Shown piece after piece: positions 43,016-51,157 of a DNA stretch of 63,320 bases. The translations under genes and the position numbers were made by a program. The number at the start of each line of letters is the position of its first letter. The stretch's first letter is position 1. The stretch covers positions 1 through 63,320 of the forward strand of contig JAJFFE010000163.1 in NCBI GenBank assembly GCA_021776775.1. The letters are read 5' to 3'. Origin of the DNA: Planctomycetota bacterium. GTDB taxonomy: Bacteria; Planctomycetota; UBA8108; UBA1146; JAJFFE01. The notes beneath the pieces are model-generated. The model searched no databases. It was given only the letters and a program-made list of their open reading frames with translations, and was not told the DNA's origin.

Positions 43016-44476
43016 GTGGCAAACGTTAGGCATCGACCGCGGCGGGTCGGTGGGAGTGGCGTGGCGTTGCGCGGTGTCGACGGGAGCAGCCTTGCTTGGT
43101 TGTGGGCCGCCGGCATCTCGGTCGTTCTCGCCGCGTGCGCCTCGTCGAAGCTTGTGAAGGAGCCAGGGCACGACGTTGCCGCGGGGGATTCGGACGGCTA
43201 CGCCGCGGTGGTTGCGAACGACATCCACGCGTTCGATCGCCCGGTAGCCGGACTGTCCGCGACTCAACTCGAGGAGTTCCGCGCCGGGCACACGCTGTTC
43301 ATCGAGAACTGGGTTCCCGCTCCCGCGGCAGGGGACTTCGACGGATTGGGACCGCTACTCAACGCCCGTGCGTGCAGCGAGTGCCATCTGCGAGCCGGAC
43401 GGGGGCGCCCTTCGAGCGGTGCCGGCGACGCTTCTTTAGGTTTGTTGCTCAGGGTTGGGCTGCAAAACGGTACCGCCCCCGATCTCCCGCATCCGCGCTA
43501 CGGCCAACAACTCCAAGATCGACGCGTGGCCGGAGTCATGCGCGAAGTCGCGATAGAGGTGCGTGAAGAGCTTCGCACGGTGCGGCTGCCGGACGGCACC
43601 GAGGTTCAGCTGTCCATGCCGTCCTACAATCTGACGAACTGGGCGTACGGTGAGTTGCAACGCGAAGGCGAGGTCGCCACGCTCGGTGCACGCTTGGCGC
43701 CAGCGCTGATTGGCTTGGGGCTACTCGAGTCGGTTTCGGCGTCGACTGTTCGCGCGTGGGCGGATCCCGACGACGACAACGGCGACGGTATCTCTGGCCG
43801 GGCGGCAGCGATCGTCGGCCCGAGCGGAATGGTTCAGCTCGGGCGCTTTGGCTGGAAGGCGACGCACGGCACGTTGCGGTCTCAGATTGCGGCGGCGTTC
43901 TCCGAAGACATCGGAATCACCTCGCACCTGTTTCCCAACGAGAACCTTTCCGATGTTCAGCGTGCGACGATGCTCGTCTCATCGGGAGGGTCGCCAGAGA
44001 TTTCCGACCGTGAGCTCGACCTGGTTACCCGCTACGTGCAATTGCTCGCTGCTCCCGGGCGGCGGAGTTCGCAAGACCCGTTGGTTCAGCGAGGAGAACG
44101 ACTCTTCGGCCAGATCGGTTGTGACGGTTGCCACCGTCCACGGCTGGCGATCGGTGAGAGTGCAAGTGCATCGCGACGTCATCCGTCGATCGCAGCGTAC
44201 ACCGACTTGTTGTTGCACGACCTCGGCCCTGACTTGGCCGACGGCAAACGCGACGGCGACGCCGAACCGAGCGAGTGGCGGACACCACCGTTGTGGGGGC
44301 TCGGTCTAGCGAAGGTCGTCAACGGGAACACGCGTCTGTTGCACGACGGCCGTGCGCGCGATGTGACCGAGGCCATTCTTTGGCATGGCGGCGAAGCGCG
44401 CCGTTCCAACCGGGCATTCCAGGCGTTGAGTGCAGACGACCGAGAAGCCGTTCTCGCATTCTTGCGCTCGCTGTGA
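43016..44476 (+). CDS. Di-heme thiol oxidoreductase (DUF1111-type), lipoprotein
   Basis: The 486-residue product carries two c-type heme motifs, CSECH at 120-124 and CDGCH at 369-373, and ends with 'ILWHGGEARRSN', which is typical of the DUF1111/di-heme oxidoreductase family. The leader has Cys41 in 'VVLAAC'. The GTG at 43016 follows GGAGG by 5 bases; further upstream starts have no good Shine-Dalgarno sequence. Family members move electrons or act on thiols in the periplasm; substrate unknown. No cytochrome maturation gene lies in the window, though a TlpA-like protein is at 6.8 kb. Confidence 0.88.
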   Translation: MANVRHRPRRVGGSGVALRGVDGSSLAWLWAAGISVVLAACASSKLVKEPGHDVAAGDSDGYAAVVANDIHAFDRPVAGLSATQLEEFRAGHTLFIENWVPAPAAGDFDGLGPLLNARACSECHLRAGRGRPSSGAGDASLGLLLRVGLQNGTAPDLPHPRYGQQLQDRRVAGVMREVAIEVREELRTVRLPDGTEVQLSMPSYNLTNWAYGELQREGEVATLGARLAPALIGLGLLESVSASTVRAWADPDDDNGDGISGRAAAIVGPSGMVQLGRFGWKATHGTLRSQIAAAFSEDIGITSHLFPNENLSDVQRATMLVSSGGSPEISDRELDLVTRYVQLLAAPGRRSSQDPLVQRGERLFGQIGCDGCHRPRLAIGESASASRRHPSIAAYTDLLLHDLGPDLADGKRDGDAEPSEWRTPPLWGLGLAKVVNGNTRLLHDGRARDVTEAILWHGGEARRSNRAFQALSADDREAVLAFLRSL

Positions 44477-44530
44477 CTCCGCCCGTCGGATACCGTGTGC
44501 CGTTCACGAACCCAACCAGAGAGAAGCGTC

Positions 44531-46363
44531 ATGGCGCGTTTGATCGCAATCGCAATCGCCTCGTCACTCCTGTTTCTAGGCGTCGCGGTGAGTGCCGTTT
44601 CCGCGGCACAGGGTGTCAGCGCCGAAGCTGCGGATCTGCAGGCGGCGCGTGCTCTGTTCGAAAAGAACATTCGCGCCATCCAAGAGCGGAATCGTGACGA
44701 CTACCTGTCGTGCTATCGCGCCAGTGAACGACTCGCGCGTGGCGGGGCGACCGGGATCACGACGGGGTTCGACGATCTGGCGACGAACACTCCGCACAAC
44801 GGCAGTGATCGGTGGCCTCAGGCGTTGATTGCGCGAGATCTTCAGTTGGCGTGGTTGGGATCCGGTTTGGTTTACGGAACGTACCGCTACCGGGTCATCG
44901 TCGATGGTGCGGCCACGGATGGACTGTCTGAACGGGTCTTCGCCAAAGACAGCGACGGGTGGCGCATAGCGTTGTCCACCGCCTTCGCGAGTCCGCCCGG
45001 CGTCAACGCCGCTTCGATAGCGTTGGTGGGCGCGACGCTCTACGACGGGCGTGGCGGAGAGCCGATCCTCAATGCGACGATCGTGGTGACCGATGGCAAG
45101 ATTGCCGCGGCGGGCCCGTCTTCAAAGGTTGTCGTGCCGGATGGAATCGAGGTGGTGGATCTCTCCGGTCAGTTCGTGACACCGGGGTTGATCGACACTC
45201 ACGTTCACTATTCGCAGACCGGATGGGCCGACGGTCGTCCCGACGCGCTCGACGCTCGTGAGCAGTACCCCTACCCGAAGTCGATGGCCGACTGCCGCGA
45301 ACATCCGGAGCGATTCCACCGCGCGTTCCTGGCTTGCGGAGTTACCGCGGTGTTCGACGTCGGCGGCTACCCGTGGACGCGCGGCCTTCGCGCCGCGACG
45401 GAAGAGTCTCCGGACGCGCCGCACGTTTCGGCGACCGGCGCGTTACTGTCGACGCGCGTCCCGGCCGCGTTGACTCTTCCCGATCAGAGCCAGTTCGTGC
45501 TCATGGACACAGAAGCTACGGTGCGGGCTGCGGTGCAGTCGCACGCTGCGCAAGGTAGCGACGCGATCAAGGTGTGGTTCGTCCTGACCGATCCGGCCAA
45601 GTTCGAAGAGCAAGCGAGGCTGGTCAAGGTCGCGGGGGAAGCGGCGAAAGAGGTGGGCCTCCCTTTGGTCGTACACGCGACGAACCTCGAGGCGGCGCGC
45701 GCCGCGGTGCGCGCCGGCGCCCACTTGCTGGTGCACAGCGTGCAAGACCGACCGGTCGACGCTGAGTTCGTGGAGGCGTGCGTGGCGAGCGGTGTTCACT
45801 ACTGCCCAACGTTGACCGTGGCCGATGGCTACCGTCACCTCGGCGCGCGCAAGCTGACGGCCGAGCTACGCCGGCAACTCGCCTTCGTCGACGCTAGCGT
45901 GCGCGCTCGCGCCCTGGCCACCGAAACATGGCCCGGCGACCGCCGCATGTCACCCGCGTACCAAGAGCGGGCGGGCGCCCGCGCCGCCCAACGGTTGCGC
46001 GTCATGTCCGAGAACCTCATGACGATGCACCGCGCGGGAGTGCCGGTGGTGCTCGGAACCGATGCGGGCAACCCATTGACCCTGCACGGCCCGTCGGTCT
46101 TTCCTGAATTGGAGACCATGCAAGCGGCGGGGCTCACCCCGGGTGAAGTGCTGGTCGCCGCCACACGCCACGCTGCCCGAGCAATGGGCCGTGGCGAGGA
46201 TCTAGGGGTCATCGCGAAGGGGCGCATCGCAGACTTGGTCGTCGTCTCATCCGACCCCGGCGCCGACATCGCCAACATGCGACGCATCACGCACATCATG
46301 CGAGCCGGTGTGTTACAGGAGCGAAGCCACATGTTGCCGCGCGTGGCTGCCGAGCGATTCTAG
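44531..46363 (+). CDS. Exported amidohydrolase with N-terminal NTF2/SnoaL-like domain
   Basis: The 610-residue protein starts with a signal peptide (about 1-26, near VSAAQ). A segment of about 120 residues resembling NTF2/SnoaL-like DUF4440 domains follows ('RALFEKNIRAIQERNRDDYL'-type start). An amidohydrolase domain then has 'DTHVHYSQ' (metal HxH) and later His in 'LPLVVHATN' and 'HLLVHSVQD'; the Asp of 'LGTDAGNP' closes the site. The ATG at 44531 has a weak AGAGA before it. The last ~60 residues cover the composite beta domain ('VVVSSDPGADI'). The fusion is unusual. Substrate unknown; similar proteins cleave imides, amides or prolyl peptides. Confidence 0.85.
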   Translation: MARLIAIAIASSLLFLGVAVSAVSAAQGVSAEAADLQAARALFEKNIRAIQERNRDDYLSCYRASERLARGGATGITTGFDDLATNTPHNGSDRWPQALIARDLQLAWLGSGLVYGTYRYRVIVDGAATDGLSERVFAKDSDGWRIALSTAFASPPGVNAASIALVGATLYDGRGGEPILNATIVVTDGKIAAAGPSSKVVVPDGIEVVDLSGQFVTPGLIDTHVHYSQTGWADGRPDALDAREQYPYPKSMADCREHPERFHRAFLACGVTAVFDVGGYPWTRGLRAATEESPDAPHVSATGALLSTRVPAALTLPDQSQFVLMDTEATVRAAVQSHAAQGSDAIKVWFVLTDPAKFEEQARLVKVAGEAAKEVGLPLVVHATNLEAARAAVRAGAHLLVHSVQDRPVDAEFVEACVASGVHYCPTLTVADGYRHLGARKLTAELRRQLAFVDASVRARALATETWPGDRRMSPAYQERAGARAAQRLRVMSENLMTMHRAGVPVVLGTDAGNPLTLHGPSVFPELETMQAAGLTPGEVLVAATRHAARAMGRGEDLGVIAKGRIADLVVVSSDPGADIANMRRITHIMRAGVLQERSHMLPRVAAERF

Positions 46364-46387
46364 AGGCCCATACCACGTCCCGCGGCC

Positions 46388-48160
46388 CTACCACCAGGGT
46401 GGCGCGGTCCTGATTTCGACTCGCTCGCCGGATCGAAATCGGTACTGGAGGGCGATCTCGTCACGGTCGTTCTTGAAGGTCTGGATTCCCTCCGATGGAT
46501 GCTCCAAGAACGTGGCGTCCCAGCCGCGTGATAGGCCGAACACCGCTTCGCGAAGGGTGCCGTACTCGCTGCCGGGAAGAATCATGATCATTCCGTCGAC
46601 GAGGTGCAGTGGACTGCCGTCCGCTTCGGGGACGCCGACGCCAGTGAAGAGCTCGAAGTCTTCCCACAGCTCGCGGGCTCGGTCGCTCGCGAATCGATCG
46701 TAGCTCGGCGTGGTGGAGTGACTCCAATCGAGGTGTTCGCCGAACATGGGGCTGCGGTCGGTCCAGAAGTCGTGCAGATAAATAGTAGTCAGCGACAGCC
46801 CTGGTTCGGCGTGCAGGCGACGAATCAGGTTGCGGTCCTCGGGGTATCCGACGGCTTCATGTGGGTTTGCGCGGATCGTGACGTCCGCGTCGAACGTGTG
46901 GAAGGCTCCGACGATGATGGCCAGCCTTGCGTCGGGTCGACTACGCACATAGTCGAGTACCGTCTTCGCCATCCAAGCGTCGCGGGTCGGCCGCGTGCCT
47001 CCCTCTTCTTCGGCCTCGCCGGTCAGTTCCCAGTTGTCGATCGGAACCAATTCGATGCCTTGCTCGCACGCGTTGCGCAGGAAGGAGCAGAGATGCTGCA
47101 GCGGGCAACGATAGAGAAACTCGTCACGGGCGTCGTCCGGCAGTTCGCCTGCGTTGAGGCGTGTGAAGACCTCACCAAAGGTGACTTCCTTCCGCCCGGG
47201 AAACGCTTTCCCTAACGGTTCTTCCTCGAGAACAGCCATGCGTTCGGTCGCGGGCAGCTCCAGCCCAATCGCGTAACCGTGTTCCTCGAGGAGGTCGACC
47301 TGGTCCGCCAGGAACTGGCCGTGCGGACACGGACCGTCGAGACAGTGGTGCTCGCCCATCAGCAGCACTCGGCTACGACGACGGAGGAACCGTTCGAAGA
47401 GCGCTCGACCAGAACACCTCTCGCGATTGTTCAATGTACGCCGGAGGAACGTCGTTCGGTCCAACCAGCTGACGTTGTCGATGGAGCGCAGGTATGGCGA
47501 ACGTGGGATCGATAACTGGCGACCGCTGCCCTGGTGTCGAAGGACGAAGCGGCGCGGTAAGACGTTGACGACCTCGCATTGCTGGAGGTACGTCACGCGG
47601 ACCGTCACGTCGACATCGGGAGAGTAGAACGCGACCGGTTGCCCGGCTGCGTCGCGCAACGGTCCGAAGTCTGACGGGTCGCGAGCAAGCTCCAGGAGAG
47701 AGAGGTCGAACGCGCCGGCGTCGTTGCACTCGAAGGCGCGCGTCGTTGTGCCGTCGCTCGCCGCGAACAGCGGGTACTCCACGCAGTACACAATGAGCTC
47801 GCGCCCGAACATCGATCGTAGATGGAGAATGTCGTCGTGGTTGCGATCGAGCGACGTCAGATTGGGCCGAGGCGTCCGGCCGTCGCAGTCGCGGGAGACG
47901 GACTTGTGTTCAACGATTCGTTGATCGAACGCATCGAGGAACTCTTGCGCGAGTGCGAACTCCACGTCGGGACGGTTGAGAGTGGCGCTTCGGCCTCCGA
48001 GAAGTCCCCATGTCTTGAAGTTGTCAGGCGAGTCAGGTGGCGAGGCCGTCGATACGGTCGCCAATAGATGGAGTACGGCAAGCGTTCCTAGGCTACGACC
48101 GGGACCGATCAGAAGCGCACCAAACCGCCGACTCCGATTTCGAAACCACTCTCGAAGCAT
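46388..48160 (-). CDS. ChaN/Tiki-like superfamily protein, membrane-anchored or exported
   Basis: The 590-residue product has a hydrophobic leader near 20-40. The C-terminal half carries the ChaN/TraB-Tiki pattern: 'VLLMGEHHCLDG' near 265 and 'AIIVGAFHTFD' with a second His near 430, plus the 'AIGLELPATER' glutamate. Members bind heme (ChaN) or act as metalloproteases (Tiki). The preceding ~250 residues are unrecognised. The ATG at 48160 follows GGGAG; a longer frame lacks a ribosome binding site. Convergent with the amidohydrolase by 24 bases. Confidence 0.72.
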   Translation of the reverse strand: MLREWFRNRSRRFGALLIGPGRSLGTLAVLHLLATVSTASPPDSPDNFKTWGLLGGRSATLNRPDVEFALAQEFLDAFDQRIVEHKSVSRDCDGRTPRPNLTSLDRNHDDILHLRSMFGRELIVYCVEYPLFAASDGTTTRAFECNDAGAFDLSLLELARDPSDFGPLRDAAGQPVAFYSPDVDVTVRVTYLQQCEVVNVLPRRFVLRHQGSGRQLSIPRSPYLRSIDNVSWLDRTTFLRRTLNNRERCSGRALFERFLRRRSRVLLMGEHHCLDGPCPHGQFLADQVDLLEEHGYAIGLELPATERMAVLEEEPLGKAFPGRKEVTFGEVFTRLNAGELPDDARDEFLYRCPLQHLCSFLRNACEQGIELVPIDNWELTGEAEEEGGTRPTRDAWMAKTVLDYVRSRPDARLAIIVGAFHTFDADVTIRANPHEAVGYPEDRNLIRRLHAEPGLSLTTIYLHDFWTDRSPMFGEHLDWSHSTTPSYDRFASDRARELWEDFELFTGVGVPEADGSPLHLVDGMIMILPGSEYGTLREAVFGLSRGWDATFLEHPSEGIQTFKNDRDEIALQYRFRSGERVEIRTAPPWW

Positions 48161-48330
48161 GCTGACTCCCGACCGGTGGGCCACCGCAATCTCACCCGAG
48201 AAGACGACAGGTCGTTTCCGAAGAGGGTGGTGTTCGACGCAACCGGTCACCGTTCGTTGCAGACGTTTCGATTCTCGCCCCGAGGCGTGAGCGGCTGCGA
48301 CGAACGACCACGCTCATTTCGCTACCCGGA

Positions 48331-49332
48331 CTACCGCTTTGTTGGCGGGGCGGTGGGGCCGACGTACTTCCGTGCGATGACGAGATTGTCGAAGTAGACG
48401 ATGTTGATGTCGTTCTTCGTCCATCGGTCAGTGACGTAGCTCGTCAACGTGAACGCGTTGGCGAGCAGCTTTTCGCTCTTACGCCAGTTGATATCGGTCC
48501 AGTGTCCGCGAAGTTTTCCGTCGATCCAGAACGCCTGCTCGCCGTCGTTCTTTCCGGGCGTGTTGTGAACAAGCATCATCTCGACGCAGATCCACTTGGC
48601 GCGTTCGATCAGAGGCTGCTTCTTGGGCCTGAACGCATTTCCCCAGTATTTGCCATCCGGGGCGGCGCTCATCGTGTGCCAGTACGAGTAGAAGTTCCAC
48701 TTGCCCGGAGGCGTGTTGCGTCCCCAATCACCCCACGGTTCGATCCCGGTGGAGAACCGCTCATCGCCGACCGGCTTGACACCCGCGCCACCGAAACCGC
48801 TCCACTTCTCTTTGCCGCGAGTCCACGACTTGTTCGCACGCAGCGTGCAGAAGTGGTGCACGTAGTCGCACTCGGCGTGAAACCGAGTGTAGAAGCGAAT
48901 GAAGATGCGCTCCGACGGCTCGAACCATTTGGTGAGGCCGCCGCCGTGGTTCTTCTTCAGATCGGCTCGGACTTCGAGCGTGCCCGATCCTATCAGTGGG
49001 CTCGTCGATGACTGATCGACAACTGCGAGTGCATTCTGTTTCAGCGGAGTCGCTTCGCCAAACCGGGACCGCCATTCGGAGTCCTCGAACTGTTCCGCAA
49101 ACACAACCGCCGCATCTTGTTCAATTCCCTTGTCCCCGGGAAACCGAGTCGCGAGTCCGCTGCCACGCGGAAGTTTCGACTTGGAGGCGACGTTGCGTTC
49201 ACCCTTGGGGTCGCCAGCGGGTGCACTCGCGACCAGCGGCGCATCGTCCTTGAAGAACGATGCTCCCGAGAACAGGGCGGGGCTTAGCGACGTCATGCAG
49301 ACGAGACTGAGCGGTAGCAATGAGATGTTCAT
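48331..49332 (-). CDS. Secreted protein with jelly-roll (polysaccharide lyase-like) character
   Basis: The 333-residue protein has a signal peptide (about 1-25). A beta-rich body contains 'FEPSERIFIRFYTRFH', 'WNFYSYWHTM' and 'FWIDGKLRGHWTDI'. These Trp- and Tyr-rich strands resemble concanavalin-like and PL14-like folds in planctomycete sugar-binding or lyase proteins, but no catalytic set can be assigned, so this is only a fold-level suggestion. The ATG at 49332 follows AAGGAG with 4-base spacing. On the same strand and 170 bases upstream of the ChaN-like gene. Confidence 0.6.
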   Translation of the reverse strand: MNISLLPLSLVCMTSLSPALFSGASFFKDDAPLVASAPAGDPKGERNVASKSKLPRGSGLATRFPGDKGIEQDAAVVFAEQFEDSEWRSRFGEATPLKQNALAVVDQSSTSPLIGSGTLEVRADLKKNHGGGLTKWFEPSERIFIRFYTRFHAECDYVHHFCTLRANKSWTRGKEKWSGFGGAGVKPVGDERFSTGIEPWGDWGRNTPPGKWNFYSYWHTMSAAPDGKYWGNAFRPKKQPLIERAKWICVEMMLVHNTPGKNDGEQAFWIDGKLRGHWTDINWRKSEKLLANAFTLTSYVTDRWTKNDINIVYFDNLVIARKYVGPTAPPTKR

Positions 49333-49401
49333 CCGGCTCCTTTGCGAGGTTCCGCGTCGTGCCAACCTTTATCTGCCGTAGAGGCAAGCGCGGTGCCTCT
49401 G

Positions 49402-49422
49402 ACTTTTCGGCCGCACCTCTAG
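49402..49422 (-). repeat. Short dispersed repeat, copy 3
   Basis: These 21 bases match 120-140 at 20 of 21 positions and include the core shared with 18612-18624. The core overlaps the TAG stop of the tautomerase gene. A 6-bp inverted pair at 49380-49400 lies beside it. Confidence 0.4.
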
Positions 49423-49625
49423 GACGACTTCTGCGCTGCCTTCCAATCGTCCGTCAGCATACCCGCGTAACCCCAGTCTTCCTCGGCGATCTCTTGCAGG
49501 ACGATGTGAATATGCTCCGGATGCTTGCCGAGCACGTTGACCAAGCTGTTCGTGATGTCGGCGACGATCGTCTTCTTCTGTTCGCGCGTTGCGCCTCGGG
49601 TGATCTGTACGTTGACGTAAGGCAT
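49419..49625 (-). CDS. 4-oxalocrotonate tautomerase family protein
   Basis: The 68-residue product starts M-P-Y-V-N-V, which exposes the catalytic Pro after Met removal. It has 'REQKKTIVADITNSLVNVLGK' (two parts) and 'IHIVLQEI' strands typical of the small 4-OT subunit. Members catalyse keto-enol tautomerisation. Its stop codon lies in the short repeat at 49410-49422. AAGGA precedes the ATG. No aromatic-degradation genes are nearby, so its actual substrate is unknown. Confidence 0.9.
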   Translation of the reverse strand: MPYVNVQITRGATREQKKTIVADITNSLVNVLGKHPEHIHIVLQEIAEEDWGYAGMLTDDWKAAQKSS

Positions 49626-49702
49626 TCGTGTATCCTTCGGCGCTTGGGGGGGGCGGCTGTTACCGACCCCGGTCGAGTCGGTGGGTAGTCGAGGAACGTT
49701 CC

Positions 49703-50968
49703 ATGGTAGACCGCGTCGTGTGCACCGTCGATGGTTGTGGCAATGCTATTTTGCCCGAGACCGCTCAGGAGACGGGCGGCCCGTGCATGGCGTGCGTCGG
49801 CAAGAAGAAGGCGGCGGAACGCCGCGCCCATATCGAGGCGAACCGTGTCGACATCGATCGCTTCGCCGGCGTAACCGATCCCGTCGAAATCCTCGCGCTC
49901 ATGTCGCAACGACCCAAGTTCGATCCGTTGGTTCGCCACGTTTCGTATCCCGAGAGCGCGTACGATGTCTACGTTCGGTTGTCGCCGGACCAGATCGCTG
50001 CGGTACGTGATCGCGTCATTCGACTGCTCGAAACAGACGCTGAGCAAGCCGCCGAGATCGCCGGTGAACTCACCACGTTCACGACCGGGGAGTTCGGCCC
50101 GCTGCACGAGGCGTTCTTCCAGCGTGACTCTCTTTGGCCACCGTACATCTTCAGGGGCGCGGCGGCGTCCGTGCGCGACCGTTTGATTCGGGCGCTGGAT
50201 GGCCCGGATCTGCGTCGCAATCATGCGCTACTCGCGTTGGCTTGGATCGGTGATCCGGTGGTGGTGAGCCAGTTCAACGCATGGCGACGAACTCCTCCGC
50301 AGTGGGCGGCTGAACTACACGTCGAGCCTCATGACTATGCGAAGGCGGCGGGCTGGGAGCTGTCATCCGACGGCGCCCGTCGCGAGCTGACTGTGCAACC
50401 GTGCTTCGCGCTGGTTCCGGACCGGGCCGATAGCTCGGAAGTGGTGGTCGTTACCGACCGTGGCGACCGCTGCCCCTGGTGCGAGCAGCCGTTGATCGAC
50501 TTGCTGGCGATCGACATGGCTGTTTCCGAATTCAGTTCATGGGGTATGCGACATCCGCGGGTCACGATCACGACGTGTCACGTTTGCAGTGGCTACGGAA
50601 CGGTGTTCTGCGATAGCACTACTGAAGGCAGTGCGCGGTGGTCCAAGCACAACGTCAAACCGGACTATCTCCCGGACGACGCGGCTAACTGGGGGCGCAT
50701 GCCGACGCGATACCTCGGCGCTGCTGCTCAATCCCGCCCGCCGCACACTGCGATCGACTGGATGACTGACGTGACGTTGTCACAGGTCGGCGGACTCCCG
50801 TCGTGGATCCAAGATGAGGCTCACCCCAAATGTCCGGGCTGCAACAGCACCATGATGTTCGTCGGGCAAGTCTCTAACGAAGAACTAGCCGAGTTCTCGG
50901 AGGGCGTCTACTACGCGTTCTTCTGCAGAGAGTGCGGAATCGGCGCGACCGAGTACCAGCAGACGTAG
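49703..50968 (+). CDS. Zinc-ribbon protein with YwqG/DUF1963-like C-terminus
   Basis: The 421-residue protein contains several Cys pairs: 'CTVDGC' and 'CMAC' near the N-terminus, 'CPWC' and 'CHVC' in the middle, 'CPGC' and 'CREC' near the C-terminus. They would form at least three zinc ribbons. The C-terminal part ('GGLPSWIQDEAHPKCPGC', then 'MMFVGQV') matches the YwqG/DUF1963 pattern. A HEAT-like helical segment lies at about 95-190. No signal peptide. The ATG at 49703 follows GAGGAAC. Function unknown. Confidence 0.72.
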   Translation: MVDRVVCTVDGCGNAILPETAQETGGPCMACVGKKKAAERRAHIEANRVDIDRFAGVTDPVEILALMSQRPKFDPLVRHVSYPESAYDVYVRLSPDQIAAVRDRVIRLLETDAEQAAEIAGELTTFTTGEFGPLHEAFFQRDSLWPPYIFRGAAASVRDRLIRALDGPDLRRNHALLALAWIGDPVVVSQFNAWRRTPPQWAAELHVEPHDYAKAAGWELSSDGARRELTVQPCFALVPDRADSSEVVVVTDRGDRCPWCEQPLIDLLAIDMAVSEFSSWGMRHPRVTITTCHVCSGYGTVFCDSTTEGSARWSKHNVKPDYLPDDAANWGRMPTRYLGAAAQSRPPHTAIDWMTDVTLSQVGGLPSWIQDEAHPKCPGCNSTMMFVGQVSNEELAEFSEGVYYAFFCRECGIGATEYQQT

Positions 50969-51157
50969 CTGCCTCACCGGTTCGGAGTTCCCGAAGTGGC
51001 TCGACCACGGTGTGCGCCACTGTTCGCCTGCCCCGAACCGAGTCTCAAGAAAAATCGAGATCGCGCTGCGGAGTCCGACCGCGGTTCGTGTTTCTGCTAG
51101 TGAGCCCGGGCGTGTGCCTGGCGCTAACTCAGGAATTCAACCGATTGGAAGTTCGTC

